From: Allosphingosinicella indica
Lineage (GTDB): Bacteria; Pseudomonadota; Alphaproteobacteria; Sphingomonadales; Sphingomonadaceae
Direction: 5' to 3'
Assembly: GCF_900177405.1 (NCBI RefSeq)
Contig: NZ_LT840185.1
Location: forward strand, 2,719,501-2,783,500
Length of the DNA stretch: 64,000 bases
Made by a program: the position numbers and the translations under genes. Position 1 is the stretch's first letter; every line of letters begins with the position of its first letter. Positions 26,402 through 36,700 of this stretch are shown here, one piece after another. Below the pieces are notes generated by a model. It saw nothing but the letters and a program-made list of their open reading frames with translations. It did no database searches and was not told the origin of the DNA.

Positions 26402-28419
26402 GCGCGTTCGGCCACCAGCGCGGCGAGCGTGTCGACCGTCACCGGCGGCGCGCACAGGAAGCCCTGATAGACGTTGCACCCTTCGCGGGCGAGCAGCTCC
26501 AGTTGCTCCTCGGTCTCGACGCCTTCGGCGACCACGTCGAGCCCCAGCGAGCGCGCCATTTCGATGACGCTGCGCACCACGATCCGGTCGCGCGGGCTGC
26601 CGACGATATCTTCGCTCAGCCGCCGGTCGATCTTGAGATAGTCGAGCGGCAGCGCCTTCAGATAGGCGAGGCTCGAATAGCCCGTCCCGAAATCGTCGAT
26701 CGCGACGCGCAGACCTCCTTCGCGCAGTTCCGCGAGCAGCGATGCGGCGCCGTTCAGATCCTCGATCAAACCGGTTTCGGTCACCTCGACCGTCAGCCGC
26801 TCGGCCGCGAACCCGCTATCCTCCACCAGATCGAGGAACTGCGCGGCAAATCCGGGCCTCTTCATGTCCTGCGCGGTGACGTTCACCGCGAGACGCAGAC
26901 CGCGGAGGTTTTCCGGCCAGGCCGCAGCGACCGCGACCGCCTTGCGCTGAACGTGATCGGAGAGCTGGACGAGATAATCCGAGCGTTCGGCGACGTTGAA
27001 CAGCGTCATCGCGCCAAGCTCGCCAAGCTCGGGATGCTGCCAGCGCGCCAGCGCCTCGGCACCGATGACTCGCCCGGTCGCGACCGAGATCTGCGGCTGG
27101 AAGAGGATGCGGATCTCGTCCTGATCGAGCGCCCGGCGCAGATCGACCTCGAGCCGATCGTCCAGCCCGGACGCGACCTCGGCCCCGCCTTCGATCACGC
27201 GGATCGGCCCGCCTTCGGACTTCGCCTCGGCGAGCGCCGCGCTGCCCTTGCGCAACAGCGATGCGGCATCGTCGCCGGGCTCGGCCGCAACTACTCCGAC
27301 GCGGCAGCCGAGCGTGACGACGTGATCGCCCGACATGAACGGACGCCCCAGGGCCTCGACGAGCTGCGCAGCGATGAAGCCCCCCTCGGCAAGCCCGGTA
27401 GGCGGCGCGATCGCGACCATGAATTCGGCCCCCGCAACGCGCGCGACCAGCCGCTGCGATCCGTCCGCGTCGACGAGCCGCTCGATCCGCCGCGCCGCCG
27501 CCTGCAGCACCGCATCGCCGACCGCACGGCCAAAGGCGGCGTTGATCGCGTCAAAACGGCTGACCGCAACGAGGATCAGCACGAGTCCCGACGTGCCCTC
27601 GACGGCAAGCTGCTGATCGATCCACGCCCGGCCCGCACGCGCATCGCGCACGCCAGTCATGGCATCGCGCGACTGCGCCGGTGCGTCGTCGGGAAAGAGC
27701 GTCTCGGTGCGCGCGATCACGCTGCCGCCCTCGCCGATGCGAAGATGGTGGATCAGGCGCTCGGGCGCCTCGTCGATCGCCGAGTGGGCGAATGCGGTGG
27801 CGCGGCCGGACGCGATCGTCCGCTCGACCGCACCGCGCGCCGCACGCCTTCCGTCAGCGTCGAGCTTGCGGAAAAGGTCCAACAGGCTGATGCGGGCGCC
27901 CGCGGTTTCGCCCAAGCCGACGCGGCGCGCGAGCGCCGGACTGAGTTCCACTGCGCGCGATCCGGGCTCCCACCGCCAGGAGCTGACCGGCGGACCGGCA
28001 TCGCCGCTCCGGCGCGGCGCCCGATAGCCGCCCGTCACACGATCGGCATGCCGCTGCGCAAAGCGGACCGTCTGAAGCAGCTGCAGATCGCTGAACGGGC
28101 TGACAAGGAAATGGGTCGCCCCGGCGGCATGGACGCGATCGAGCGCTTCCGCGTCGGTGCGCGACACGAGCACGATCAAGGCGGCCGCATTTGCCTCTGC
28201 GGCGTCGGCCAGCGCACGGACGGCGTCCAGACCTTCCGCGAGCGCACCGCGCGCATCGACGATCGCGACGCCGGCACTGGAGGCCGCGAAGCGCGCCTCG
28301 GCATTGGCGGCGCGGCGGGCGGCGATCGGTTGCCAGCCCGCAGCCTCGACCGTGCGGGTAAGCTCGTCGCGATGGCGAAATGACAGGATGAAGATCGGCT
28401 GCGATCCTCCGACGCTCAT
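26398..28419 (-). CDS. Pseudo-receiver - degenerate GGDEF - EAL c-di-GMP phosphodiesterase-type protein
   Basis: A 673-residue soluble protein. Residues 8-125 resemble a receiver domain, with VAIVDARG near 53, but the usual C-terminal Lys-Pro is Ser-Pro (FLVSPFSD), so phosphorylation control is doubtful. A PAS-like stretch lies near 148-240. The GGDEF signature reads AGAEF at residues 329-333, lacking the first Gly and the metal-binding Asp. The EAL domain is complete (GAEALARW with E455, VNVTAQDM, EVTETGLI, IDDFGTG, KIDRRL, VAEGVET, YQGFLC). Phosphodiesterase function is the best inference. It is convergent with the MASE1 protein, with a four-base stop overlap. Confidence 0.92.
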   Translation of the reverse strand: MSVGGSQPIFILSFRHRDELTRTVEAAGWQPIAARRAANAEARFAASSAGVAIVDARGALAEGLDAVRALADAAEANAAALIVLVSRTDAEALDRVHAAGATHFLVSPFSDLQLLQTVRFAQRHADRVTGGYRAPRRSGDAGPPVSSWRWEPGSRAVELSPALARRVGLGETAGARISLLDLFRKLDADGRRAARGAVERTIASGRATAFAHSAIDEAPERLIHHLRIGEGGSVIARTETLFPDDAPAQSRDAMTGVRDARAGRAWIDQQLAVEGTSGLVLILVAVSRFDAINAAFGRAVGDAVLQAAARRIERLVDADGSQRLVARVAGAEFMVAIAPPTGLAEGGFIAAQLVEALGRPFMSGDHVVTLGCRVGVVAAEPGDDAASLLRKGSAALAEAKSEGGPIRVIEGGAEVASGLDDRLEVDLRRALDQDEIRILFQPQISVATGRVIGAEALARWQHPELGELGAMTLFNVAERSDYLVQLSDHVQRKAVAVAAAWPENLRGLRLAVNVTAQDMKRPGFAAQFLDLVEDSGFAAERLTVEVTETGLIEDLNGAASLLAELREGGLRVAIDDFGTGYSSLAYLKALPLDYLKIDRRLSEDIVGSPRDRIVVRSVIEMARSLGLDVVAEGVETEEQLELLAREGCNVYQGFLCAPPVTVDTLAALVAERA

Positions 28420-28569
28420 CCCCTGTCACCCCTCTTCAAGACGCCCCGCGCGTGCCGCCGGTGATAGCCCGCGCGCAACGGGTCGCCAATCGCCTTCGCG
28501 CGCGCCGCCCCGCCTTGGCACAGGCTTGCGGGTTGCCGCAGGTCGCGCCCGGCTCTAGCAATTGGGCGG

Positions 28570-29352
28570 ATGACGCAGAACGCTGACAAGCCCACCGCCG
28601 TCGTGGCCTCACCCTCCCCGCACGCGCAGGCGGCCGCCGCGCTGCTGTTCGAGCAATATGACTTCCAGCCGGTCGAGGAGGCCGAGCAGGTGATCGCGCT
28701 CGGCGGCGACGGATTTCTTCTCCAGACGCTGCACGACATGCTCGATCGCGGACGCGTGTGCCCGGTATTCGGCATGAACCGCGGCACCGTCGGCTTCCTG
28801 ATGAACGAGTTCCGCGTCGAGGGCCTCCGCGAGCGGGTCAATGGCGCCAAGCAATTCCGCATGGCGCCGCTCCGCATGGAAGCCGTCACCGTGTCGGGCG
28901 AGACTGTCGTCAGCCATGCGATCAACGAAGTCTCGCTGCTTCGTGAAACGCGCCAGAGCGCGTGGATCGAGGTGTCAGTCAACGGCCGCGTCGTGCTGCC
29001 CGAGCTGGTCTGCGACGGCATCCTCGTCGCGACGCCGGCCGGATCGACCGCCTATAATCTCTCCGCGCAGGGGCCGATCCTGCCGTTCGGATCGAAACTA
29101 GTGGCGCTGACGCCGATCAGCCCGTTCCGCCCGCGGCGCTGGCGCGGTGCGCTCATTCCCGATGATCTCCACATCGGCTTTCGCGTGCTTGACCCGATCA
29201 AGCGGCCGATCTCCGCCGTGGCCGACCAGCGCGAAGTCCGCGACGTCGCGACCGTCGAGGTGCGCGTCGAGCGCGAGCGAGCGCTGCCGTTGCTTTTCGA
29301 TCCCTGGCACGCGCTCGACGAGCGGATCGCGACCGAGCAGTTCGCGGTCTGA
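28570..29352 (+). CDS. nadK: NAD kinase
   Basis: Phosphorylates NAD+ to NADP+. The 260-residue protein has the catalytic GGDG motif (IALGGDGFLLQTLHD near residue 44), the MNRGTVGFLMN strand, the NE motif in AINEVSLLRET, and the glycine-rich GILVATPAGSTAYNLSAQGPIL segment. The preceding 150-base gap holds no obvious regulatory element. The tRNA-Asn gene follows about 70 bases downstream on the same strand but has its own promoter-like sequence. Confidence 0.96.
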   Translation: MTQNADKPTAVVASPSPHAQAAAALLFEQYDFQPVEEAEQVIALGGDGFLLQTLHDMLDRGRVCPVFGMNRGTVGFLMNEFRVEGLRERVNGAKQFRMAPLRMEAVTVSGETVVSHAINEVSLLRETRQSAWIEVSVNGRVVLPELVCDGILVATPAGSTAYNLSAQGPILPFGSKLVALTPISPFRPRRWRGALIPDDLHIGFRVLDPIKRPISAVADQREVRDVATVEVRVERERALPLLFDPWHALDERIATEQFAV

Positions 29353-29370
29353 AATAATCGCCGAGGCGGC

Positions 29371-29400
29371 TTGCAGTCGCCGAAAACTTCTGGCTATAGG
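29371..29400 (+). promoter_or_regulatory. Putative sigma-70-type promoter of tRNA-Asn
   Basis: TTGCAG at 29371-29376 and TATAGG at 29395-29400 are separated by 18 bases and end 20 bases before the mature tRNA 5' end. This fits a housekeeping promoter with a short tRNA leader. The call is by eye. Confidence 0.5.
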
Positions 29401-29420
29401 GCGCCTCGCCTGAGGGCCGC

Positions 29421-29495
29421 TCCCCGGTAGCTCAGCGGTAGAGCATCCGACTGTTAATCGGACGGCCGCCTGTTCGAATCAGGCCCGGGGAGCCA
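29421..29495 (+). tRNA. tRNA-Asn (GTT anticodon)
   Basis: The acceptor stem pairs TCCCCGG with CCGGGGA, followed by discriminator G and an encoded CCA at 29493-29495. The D arm contains AGCTCAGCGGTAGAGC, the anticodon loop is CTGTTAA between TCCGA and TCGGA, and the T arm contains the GTTCGAATC loop. Anticodon GTT reads AAC/AAU, asparagine. It is a single tRNA gene with no neighbouring tRNA. Confidence 0.97.
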
Positions 29496-29537
29496 TTTTC
29501 CGCAGATCGTTAGAGAATTGGTTGACGTTGCGCCGCG

Positions 29538-29885
29538 TCAGACGGAAGCGGCGGCGCGTCGGTACACCCGTCGGAGGCCACTGCCCAACACCAGCACCAT
29601 CCCCGCGGCGGCGAGATCGGCAAGCCAGTCGAACCAGTCGCCATCCCGGCCCACGATCGGCAGCGCCTGGATCAGCTCGATCGCACCGCCGAACATCGCG
29701 AATGCAGGGAATATCTTCCAGGCGGGGAGGCGCGGATATGCAAGCAGCGACAGCGCCGCCAGCACGGAAAAAGCCAGCATGTGCTCGATCTTGTCCGAGG
29801 CCAAGCTGGGCGGGGCGGGAATGACGGCCATCACGAACGCAAATAGGGCGGCCAGCCAGAACATAAGAACGAAGAGACGCTGCAC
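29538..29885 (-). CDS. VanZ-like membrane protein
   Basis: A 115-residue protein with about four hydrophobic segments. It has the VanZ-type signature SDKIEHMLAFSVLAAL near residue 30 and FGGAIELIQALPIVGRDGDWFDWLADLAAAG near 65. VanZ relatives occur widely and are named from teicoplanin resistance, but chromosomal copies in proteobacteria have no known function. It is on the opposite strand to the tRNA and downstream of the PilZ gene on its own strand. Confidence 0.85.
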   Translation of the reverse strand: MQRLFVLMFWLAALFAFVMAVIPAPPSLASDKIEHMLAFSVLAALSLLAYPRLPAWKIFPAFAMFGGAIELIQALPIVGRDGDWFDWLADLAAAGMVLVLGSGLRRVYRRAAASV

Positions 29886-29951
29886 GGCGCGCTACATAGC
29901 GATTGGTCGCTGTGGGTAAAGCCGCCTCGCGGCCCGGTAGACGGAGACCGC

Positions 29952-30407
29952 TCAGCTCTTCGAGACGAAGCCGCTGTCGGCGTCGCGAACCCAATCGCGG
30001 ACGTTCTGCCAGTCGGTCGCCGACATCGGCGCATCCACTTCGCGCAGCCGCCAGAAATGATCGCGTGACGCGGCCGAAAGATCTTCCGGCGGGCTGTTCC
30101 ATTGCTCGACCACCCGGTCGGCATCGATCGGCTCGACGAATTCCATGCCGCAACGGTTGCGCTCAGCCCAGACGATGGTGGCAAGAATGTCGAGCGCGCC
30201 GCGCTTGAGCTGCACGGTGCTGCCGACGGCCGGCGCATCCTGCGTCTCGATCATCGCGCCGCCGGCCGATATGTTGCGCAGCACGACCGATTGGGTGCGG
30301 GTCGTCGTCGCGAGCGTTGCGAGCAGGTGCAATCGAATCCGGCCTTCGCGCTGATCGCGTGGAGCCGCAACATGCTGCTCATTCGCCACATTCGACTTGC
30401 TTGCCAT
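29952..30407 (-). CDS. PilZ domain protein
   Basis: A 151-residue protein with a PilZ fold: the arginine-rich switch DQREGRIRLHLLA near residue 18 and the second motif NISAGGAMIET near residue 44 fit the c-di-GMP-binding pattern (R-x3-R and D/N-x-S-x-x-G). The C-terminal 50 residues are an extra helical part ending DADSGFVSKS. It is probably a c-di-GMP effector, and the two EAL proteins are only 1.5-6 kb away. A CtrA-like site lies about 55 bases upstream. Confidence 0.88.
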   Translation of the reverse strand: MASKSNVANEQHVAAPRDQREGRIRLHLLATLATTTRTQSVVLRNISAGGAMIETQDAPAVGSTVQLKRGALDILATIVWAERNRCGMEFVEPIDADRVVEQWNSPPEDLSAASRDHFWRLREVDAPMSATDWQNVRDWVRDADSGFVSKS

Positions 30408-30459
30408 CGACGCCCCCTAAAGTTCTACCTTACGAGGTCGTTATATATCCGCAACGTCC

Positions 30460-30474
30460 CTAAATTGCGGTTAA
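30460..30474 (-). promoter_or_regulatory. CtrA-like binding site upstream of the PilZ gene
   Basis: Read on the minus strand the sequence is TTAA-CCGCAAT-TTAG, one base from the CtrA consensus TTAA-N7-TTAA. It also forms part of a 12-base palindrome GCGGTTAACCGC. It lies about 55 bases before the PilZ start codon. The match is by eye only; CckA, which drives CtrA phosphorylation, is encoded 10 kb away. Confidence 0.4.
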
Positions 30475-30484
30475 CCGCATGTGA

Positions 30485-33232
30485 TCAGGCTTGCGCGGCT
30501 CCGCCCTCGGCGAGCGCACCGTGACAATGCTTGAACTTGCGGCCCGATCCGCACGGGCAAGGCGCGTTGCGGCTGACACGCGGCGCGCCATTCTCGTCGA
30601 ATGCCTCGGGCATGTCCGGCTGGATCGCCTGCATCGGCGGCAGTCGCGAGAGGACGTTGCCCGTCGCCGCATCGATGTCGGCGCTATTGTCCTCGCCGGT
30701 CAGCGGATCGATGTGGGTCGTGATAAAGTCCGGCATCGGCGGCAGATCGGGTTCGGTCATCGTGAATTGCGCCAGCGCAAGGCGGCGCGTCACATCCTCG
30801 CGGATCGATCCCAGCATGCGCTCGAACAGCGCAAAGGCCTCGTGCTTATATTCGTCGATCGGCTTCTTCTGTGCATAGGCGCGAAGGTGGATCACCTGGC
30901 GCAGCGCGTCGAGCATCGAGAGATGCTCCTTCCAGTGATGATCGAGCGTCTCGATGAGGATCGACTTTTCAACCTGGACATAGCCGTCGCGATCGAGCGG
31001 CGCGATCTTGTCGGCCATCTGCTGATCGGCAAGCGCGGAAATCCGCTCAACCAGGATTTCGGGATCGACTTCCTCTTCCTTAAGCCAATCCTCGATCGGC
31101 GGCTGGAGCGCGAACGTGTCGTCGAGCCGCGCCTTCAGCAGGTCGATGTCCCACTGCTCCGGATAGGTCTCGGGCGGGCAGGCCTCGCCGACGATGTTGT
31201 TCACCGTTTCCGCGCGCATGTCCTCGATCACATCGCCGACGGTATCGGAATCCATGATGTCGGAGCGCTGCTCATAGATCACCTTGCGCTGATCGTTCAT
31301 CACGTCGTCGAATTCGACCAGCTGCTTACGGATGTCGTAGTTGCGCGCCTCGACCTTCTTCTGCGCGGTCTCGATCGCCTTGGAGATCCAAGGACTGATG
31401 ATCGCCTCGCCGTCCTCCAGATTCTTGTTCATCATCCGCGCGAACATCGTCTGCGGGCCGAAGATGCGCAGCAGATCGTCGTCGAGGCTGAGATAGAAGC
31501 GCGACAGGCCGGGATCGCCCTGGCGGCCCGAACGGCCGCGAAGCTGGTTATCGATACGGCGGCTCTCGTGCCGCTCGGTTCCGAGCACGAAGAGACCGCC
31601 GGCGGCGAGAACGCGCGCCTTTTCTTCCTCGATTTCCTCCTCGATCCGCTTGACCGCGGCGTCGCGCTCGGGACCCTCCGGCATGTCGCCGGCCTCGTCG
31701 GCGACGCGGAACTCGACGTTGCCGCCGAGCTGGATGTCGGTGCCGCGGCCCGCCATGTTGGTGGCGATGGTCACGGCGCCAATGCGGCCCGCCTGCGCCA
31801 CGATATGCGCCTCGCTCTCGTGGAAGCGCGCGTTGAGAACCTCGTGACGGACGCCCTCGCGCTGAAGAAATTCCGACAGAAGCTCCGACTTCTCGATCGA
31901 GACCGTGCCGACCAGAACCGGCTGGCCGGTGTCCTGCTTCGCCTTGATCGCCTTGGCGATGGCGGCGAACTTATCGTGCTGGTTCTTGTAGAATTCGTCG
32001 TCCTCGTCGATCCGCTGCACCGGCACGTTGGTGGGGATCGAAACGACGTTCATCTTGTAGATGTCGAAGAATTCGGGCGCCTCGGTCAGCGCCGTGCCGG
32101 TCATGCCCGAAAGCTTCGGATACATGCGGAAGTAATTCTGGAAGGTGATCGAGGCGAGCGTCTGGTTCTCGGGCTCGATCTTGACGCCTTCCTTCGCTTC
32201 CACCGCCTGGTGAAGCCCGTCGGACCAGCGGCGGCCGTCCATCATGCGCCCGGTGAACTCGTCGATGATGACGACCTTGCCGTCCTTGACGATATAGTCG
32301 GTGTCGCGGCGGAAGATCAGGTTCGCGCGCATCGCCTGGTTCAGGTGATGGACGACCTGCGTATTCTCGAAATCGTAGAGGTTGGCACCGACGAGCAGGC
32401 CGGCCGCCTCGAGCCGCCGCTCCATCCGCTCGGTGCCGTCCTCGGTGAGGACCACCGATTTGGCCTTTTCGTCGATCTCGTAATCTTCGGCCTCGATGTC
32501 GCGGACGACCGCGTCGACCAGCTTGTACATCTCCGACTTGTCGTCGGTCGGGCCGGAAATGATGAGCGGCGTGCGCGCCTCGTCGATCAGGATAGAATCC
32601 ACCTCGTCGACGATTGCGTAGCTGAAGGGCCGCTGCACCATCTGCGAGCGGTCAAACTTCATATTGTCGCGGAGGTAATCGAAGCCGAACTCGTTGTTCG
32701 TGCCGTAGGTGATGTCGGCGTTATAGGCGTCGCGGCGCTGACCGTCGGAGAGGTTGGGCACGATGACGCCCACGCTCATGCCGAGGAAGCGGTAGATGCG
32801 GCCCATCCAGTCGGCATCGCGCCGGGCCAGATAGTCGTTGACGGTGATGACGTGGACGCCGTTGCCGTCGAGCGCGTTCAGATAGGTCGCGAGCGTCGCG
32901 ACCAGCGTCTTGCCCTCGCCGGTGCGCATTTCCGCGATCGAGCCGCGATGGAGCACGATGCCCCCGATCATCTGCACGTCGAAATGGCGCATCCCGAGCA
33001 CGCGCACCGAGGCTTCGCGGACCGTTGCGAAGGCTTCGGGCAGGAGGTCGTCGAGCGTCTCGCCAGCGGCCAGCCGCTCGCGGAAATGCGGCGTCCGGGC
33101 GCGCAGCTCGTCGTCGCTCATTGCTTGCATCTCCGGCTCGAGCGCATTGGCCTTCTCGACGATCTTGCGGAGCGAGCGGACGTAACGGTCGTTGGAGGAA
33201 CCGAAGAGAGCTTTGGCAATGCCGCCGAGCAT
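30485..33232 (-). CDS. secA: Protein translocase ATPase SecA
   Basis: The motor of the Sec export pathway. At 915 residues it has Walker A in MRTGEGKT, the DEAD-like box [17 protein letters not shown], the preprotein cross-linking region, [14 protein letters not shown] and [10 protein letters not shown], and a C-terminal zinc site [14 protein letters not shown] that binds SecB or lipid. The start is set at the ATG at 33232 ([13 protein letters not shown]), the usual SecA N-terminus, although an upstream in-frame codon exists. It is followed at 30484 by the PilZ promoter region on the same strand. Confidence 0.98.
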   Translation of the reverse strand: MLGGIAKALFGSSNDRYVRSLRKIVEKANALEPEMQAMSDDELRARTPHFRERLAAGETLDDLLPEAFATVREASVRVLGMRHFDVQMIGGIVLHRGSIAEMRTGEGKTLVATLATYLNALDGNGVHVITVNDYLARRDADWMGRIYRFLGMSVGVIVPNLSDGQRRDAYNADITYGTNNEFGFDYLRDNMKFDRSQMVQRPFSYAIVDEVDSILIDEARTPLIISGPTDDKSEMYKLVDAVVRDIEAEDYEIDEKAKSVVLTEDGTERMERRLEAAGLLVGANLYDFENTQVVHHLNQAMRANLIFRRDTDYIVKDGKVVIIDEFTGRMMDGRRWSDGLHQAVEAKEGVKIEPENQTLASITFQNYFRMYPKLSGMTGTALTEAPEFFDIYKMNVVSIPTNVPVQRIDEDDEFYKNQHDKFAAIAKAIKAKQDTGQPVLVGTVSIEKSELLSEFLQREGVRHEVLNARFHESEAHIVAQAGRIGAVTIATNMAGRGTDIQLGGNVEFRVADEAGDMPEGPERDAAVKRIEEEIEEEKARVLAAGGLFVLGTERHESRRIDNQLRGRSGRQGDPGLSRFYLSLDDDLLRIFGPQTMFARMMNKNLEDGEAIISPWISKAIETAQKKVEARNYDIRKQLVEFDDVMNDQRKVIYEQRSDIMDSDTVGDVIEDMRAETVNNIVGEACPPETYPEQWDIDLLKARLDDTFALQPPIEDWLKEEEVDPEILVERISALADQQMADKIAPLDRDGYVQVEKSILIETLDHHWKEHLSMLDALRQVIHLRAYAQKKPIDEYKHEAFALFERMLGSIREDVTRRLALAQFTMTEPDLPPMPDFITTHIDPLTGEDNSADIDAATGNVLSRLPPMQAIQPDMPEAFDENGAPRVSRNAPCPCGSGRKFKHCHGALAEGGAAQA

Positions 33233-33395
33233 GGACGTTCCAGTCGTTTTTATGAGCAAATCGGCCGCGCGCGACGATACCGCGCCCAGCCTGTTGAAAT
33301 CCGGGCGCGATGTAGGATTGGCGCCCGGTCAAGTCAATTGAGCCGGGACGCCGATCCTCAGAGGCAAAGGCCCCTCGACGCCTTGCTTCAGGGCC

Positions 33396-33716
33396 TCAGA
33401 GTTCGCCTTCGAGCCAACCCTGCAGCGCGCTCTTGGGCGCCGCACCGACCTTCGTTGCGGCCGGAGCGCCATCCTTGAACAGGATCATCGTCGGGATGCC
33501 GCGCACGCCATATTTGGCGGGGGCATCCGGATTCTCGTCGATGTTGAGCTTGGCGATGGTGACCTTGCCGTCGAGCTCGCTGCTGATCTCTTCCAGCGCC
33601 GGGGCGATCATGCGGCACGGACCGCACCATTCGGCCCAGAAATCTACCAGCACCGGGCCGGAGGCGCCGAGCACATCCTGCTGGAACGAGTCGTCGGTTA
33701 CGGTCTTGGTCGCCAT
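33396..33716 (-). CDS. trxA: Thioredoxin
   Basis: A 106-residue cytoplasmic disulfide reductant. The active site WCGPC is in [16 protein letters not shown] near residue 31, and the cis-proline segment is [13 protein letters not shown]. It lies 51 bases downstream of addA on the same strand, an arrangement often seen in alphaproteobacteria. A 163-base gap with an imperfect hairpin separates it from secA. Confidence 0.97.
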   Translation of the reverse strand: MATKTVTDDSFQQDVLGASGPVLVDFWAEWCGPCRMIAPALEEISSELDGKVTIAKLNIDENPDAPAKYGVRGIPTMILFKDGAPAATKVGAAPKSALQGWLEGEL

Positions 33717-33767
33717 TGTCGCTATCTCCTGAACGTGCGACGGATGTAGGATCGCGCGTGCGCCGGC

Positions 33768-36700
33768 TCAACCACCCGCAGGCTGCAATTCGGGCCGATT
33801 GGCTGCGAGCATTCCCGGATCGAGATCGATGAGCGTCGGACCCGCGGTGTAAAGCAGCGCCGCCTCCACCGCACGGCCCGGAAATATGACGGCGAGCGCC
33901 GCCGCATAGGCGCCCATCTGTCGAATATGCTGATCGGGCACTTCGCTCAGCGTGTTGGGCGCCAGCCGCCCGGTCTTGAAATCGACGAAGCGGACGCGAT
34001 CCTTCGTGACCAGCAGCCTATCGACCTTGCCTGCCACCACGATTCCCTCGCTGATCACTGCCGCGATCGGCGCTTCCGCTAATGCATCCGGCGAAAAGAT
34101 CTCCGCATGCGCCGGATCTGCGATGATCGCGCAGGCTTGATCGGTGAGCGTACCGCGGAGCGTCGCGTCGGCAATCCCCCCGGCCCGCTCCAGCCAGCGA
34201 TCCGCACGCGACGCACGCTCTTCCGCCGGTACGTCGGGCAACCGCTCGAACAATTGATGCAGCAGGCGCCCCCGCTCGGCAGCGGCGCGCATCGCAGGCC
34301 CCGGCGGCGGGCTGGCGACATCGTCCTCGCCGATCGACGAGGGCGCGAGCGGCCGCGGCGGGCGCGCCTCCACCGGCGCGGACTTGCCGAGCCAATCGGG
34401 CAAAGAGGCGAGCGTACGCTCCACCGCAACTTGCCGGGCCACCTTCGTGAGAGGGGCTCCATAAGTACGGGCGCGGCCCCAATGACCGTCTTTCTCCCAA
34501 TCTCCGCCCATGGCGGCGATCGTGGCGTCGAGCGCGGCATACCAGCTTGTTTGCGGGGGGACACCGCGATCGGCAGCGCCGAGCGCACCGCCGATCACCA
34601 GCCGCTCCTCCGCCCGCGTGAGCGCGACATAGAGCAGTCGCCAATGCTCCTCCGCATCCAGCTCGTCCTGCGCTTCGAGATGGGACTTGAGCGGCTCGGC
34701 GAGCTCGGCCTTGCGCGGGCGGAAGATCGGCACCGCGTCCTCGCCCTCCGCCAGCCTGAGACTCTCGAAACCGCCGCGCGACCGATCGGGGTCGACGCAG
34801 GCATCGGCGAGGATCACCACCGGCGCCTGTAATCCCTTAGCGCCGTGGACGGTCATTACCCGCACCGCATCCATCGGCTGCGAAGGATCGCGCACCACCT
34901 CGACCTCACCGCGCGCGAACCAGTCGAGAAAGCGCTGGAGCGACGGCGCGCCTCCCTTCTCGAACTCGATCGCGCTCGACAGCAATTCCTCGACCGGATC
35001 ACGCGTTTCCGCGCCCAGTCGCGCGGCGAGCTTTCGGCGGCCAGCGATCGGCCCGGACAGAATTTCCTCGAAAAAAGCGTGCGGTGTCGCGAAATCGGCC
35101 ATGTTGAGGATCGCGTGCAGCCCGGCGCGCGTATCGGCATCGCCGCAATCGCGCACCCGGTCCCACAGTGCTCCGTTTCGCTCCCGCGCAACCGCGTAGA
35201 GCTGGTCCTGCGACCAGCCGAACAGCGGCGAGACGAGAAGGCCGGCGAAGTTGAGATCATCGAGCGGCTGCACCGCGAAGCGCGCGGCGGCGAGCAGATC
35301 CCGCACCGCAAGCGGCGCCGACAGCAGCAGCCGGTCGACACCGGCGACGGGCACGCCTTCGGCATGGAGCCGCGCGACGATCAGCGCCGCCAGCGTCCCG
35401 CGGCGGCGAACGAGGATCAATATGTCCTCGGGTCGCAGCGGCCGGCCCTTGGAAGCGACGTGGAACGGATCGTCGAGCCATGCACGGATCTGGCGCGCCA
35501 GGCGGGCAGCGTAGCGGCGGACAGTGTCGCTGACCCACCCCTCCTCACCGCTATCCTCTTCCGCATCCGCCGCATCGCTGAACGGCTGCCACAGCGTCAC
35601 TGAGCCCGGCCGCCCAGTATGGTGACTCTCGTGCGGGTTGGGCCGGCGGACGAGCCCGAATTTCTCGTGGCCCAGGTCCGCGATCAGCCGGTCGACCACG
35701 CCGAGCACCTCGGGCGCCGAGCGGAAGCTGCGGTCCATCGACAGATCGAGGAAAGCGGGCGGCAGGCGTTCCAAATCGGCATCCAGCGCCGCCTCGCGCA
35801 GCGCGCCCGCCCGATCCTCGAAATGCGCCCGTGCCCGCTCGAACTGGCGCGGATCGGTGCCCTGGAAGCGGAAGATCGCCTGCTTGAAATCGCCGACGGT
35901 GAAGATCGTGCGGTGCCGCCCGCGCGCGCCCTCCCCGGCGAAAAACTCCTCGGTCAGCGCCTCGACGATCGCCCACTGGCTGCGATTGGTGTCCTGCGCC
36001 TCGTCGACGAGGATATGGTCGGTCGCCTGGTCGAGCTTGTAGCGCACCCAGTCGCCCATGCCAGGACGCGTCAGCAGATCCTCGGTCCAGCGGATGATAT
36101 CGTCGAAGTCCGCAACCCCGGCCGCGCGCTTGGCACCGGCATAAGCCGCGGCGAACGCCTGGCCGGCGCGCAGCCCTGCCGCGAGCGCCGCGACCAGCGC
36201 GGCGACGCTGCGCATCGCGCGCAGACGCCGGCAGGCTTCGCCAAGCCGCCCCGCATGGTCCGCGTAATCGGGCGACACGCCGAGCAAGCCCTTCGCGGCC
36301 ACGCGCATCTCGCCCGTCTTGGTGAGCACCAGCGCTGCCAGCGCCTCGATCGCCACCGCGCGCTCCGCAGGGCCGGAGCCACGCCACGCCGTGATCGCCT
36401 CGGCCGCCTTGATGCCGGTGGCCGTGCCCCAGGCCGCATTGGCCTCGGCAACCGCCGCGAGGCTCGCCATGTCAAAATCCGCATCGCCGCAGGCCGCCGC
36501 GATCGCCTCCTCGATGTCGCCCTCGGGCAAGTCGAAGGCAGCGCGCAGGCGCGCTTCGATCGTCTCGCGCGGCCCGAGAGCCGTCATCGCCGCCGCCTTG
36601 CGTCCGCAGGCGATCAGGAAGGCTTCCGCCCCCCCCTCGCCCAGCCGGCGGCTGAGCGCCTGGACGTCACGGATCAGCCCATCGTCGCCGTTCCGCTCGG

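Noticed and set aside
24032-28419. Active diguanylate cyclases
   Set aside because: The GGDEF sites read SSTSI and AGAEF, lacking key residues, so only phosphodiesterase activity is suggested.
33233-33395. Strong intrinsic terminator between trxA and secA
   Set aside because: There is an AGGCCC/GGGCCT pairing on the minus strand, but the loop is about 17 bases and there is no U-run, so it was not annotated.
30491-33478. Very long open frame on the plus strand opposite secA
   Set aside because: It is the antisense reading of secA, rich in Arg, His and Asp runs with no domain motif. High-GC codon bias makes such frames common.
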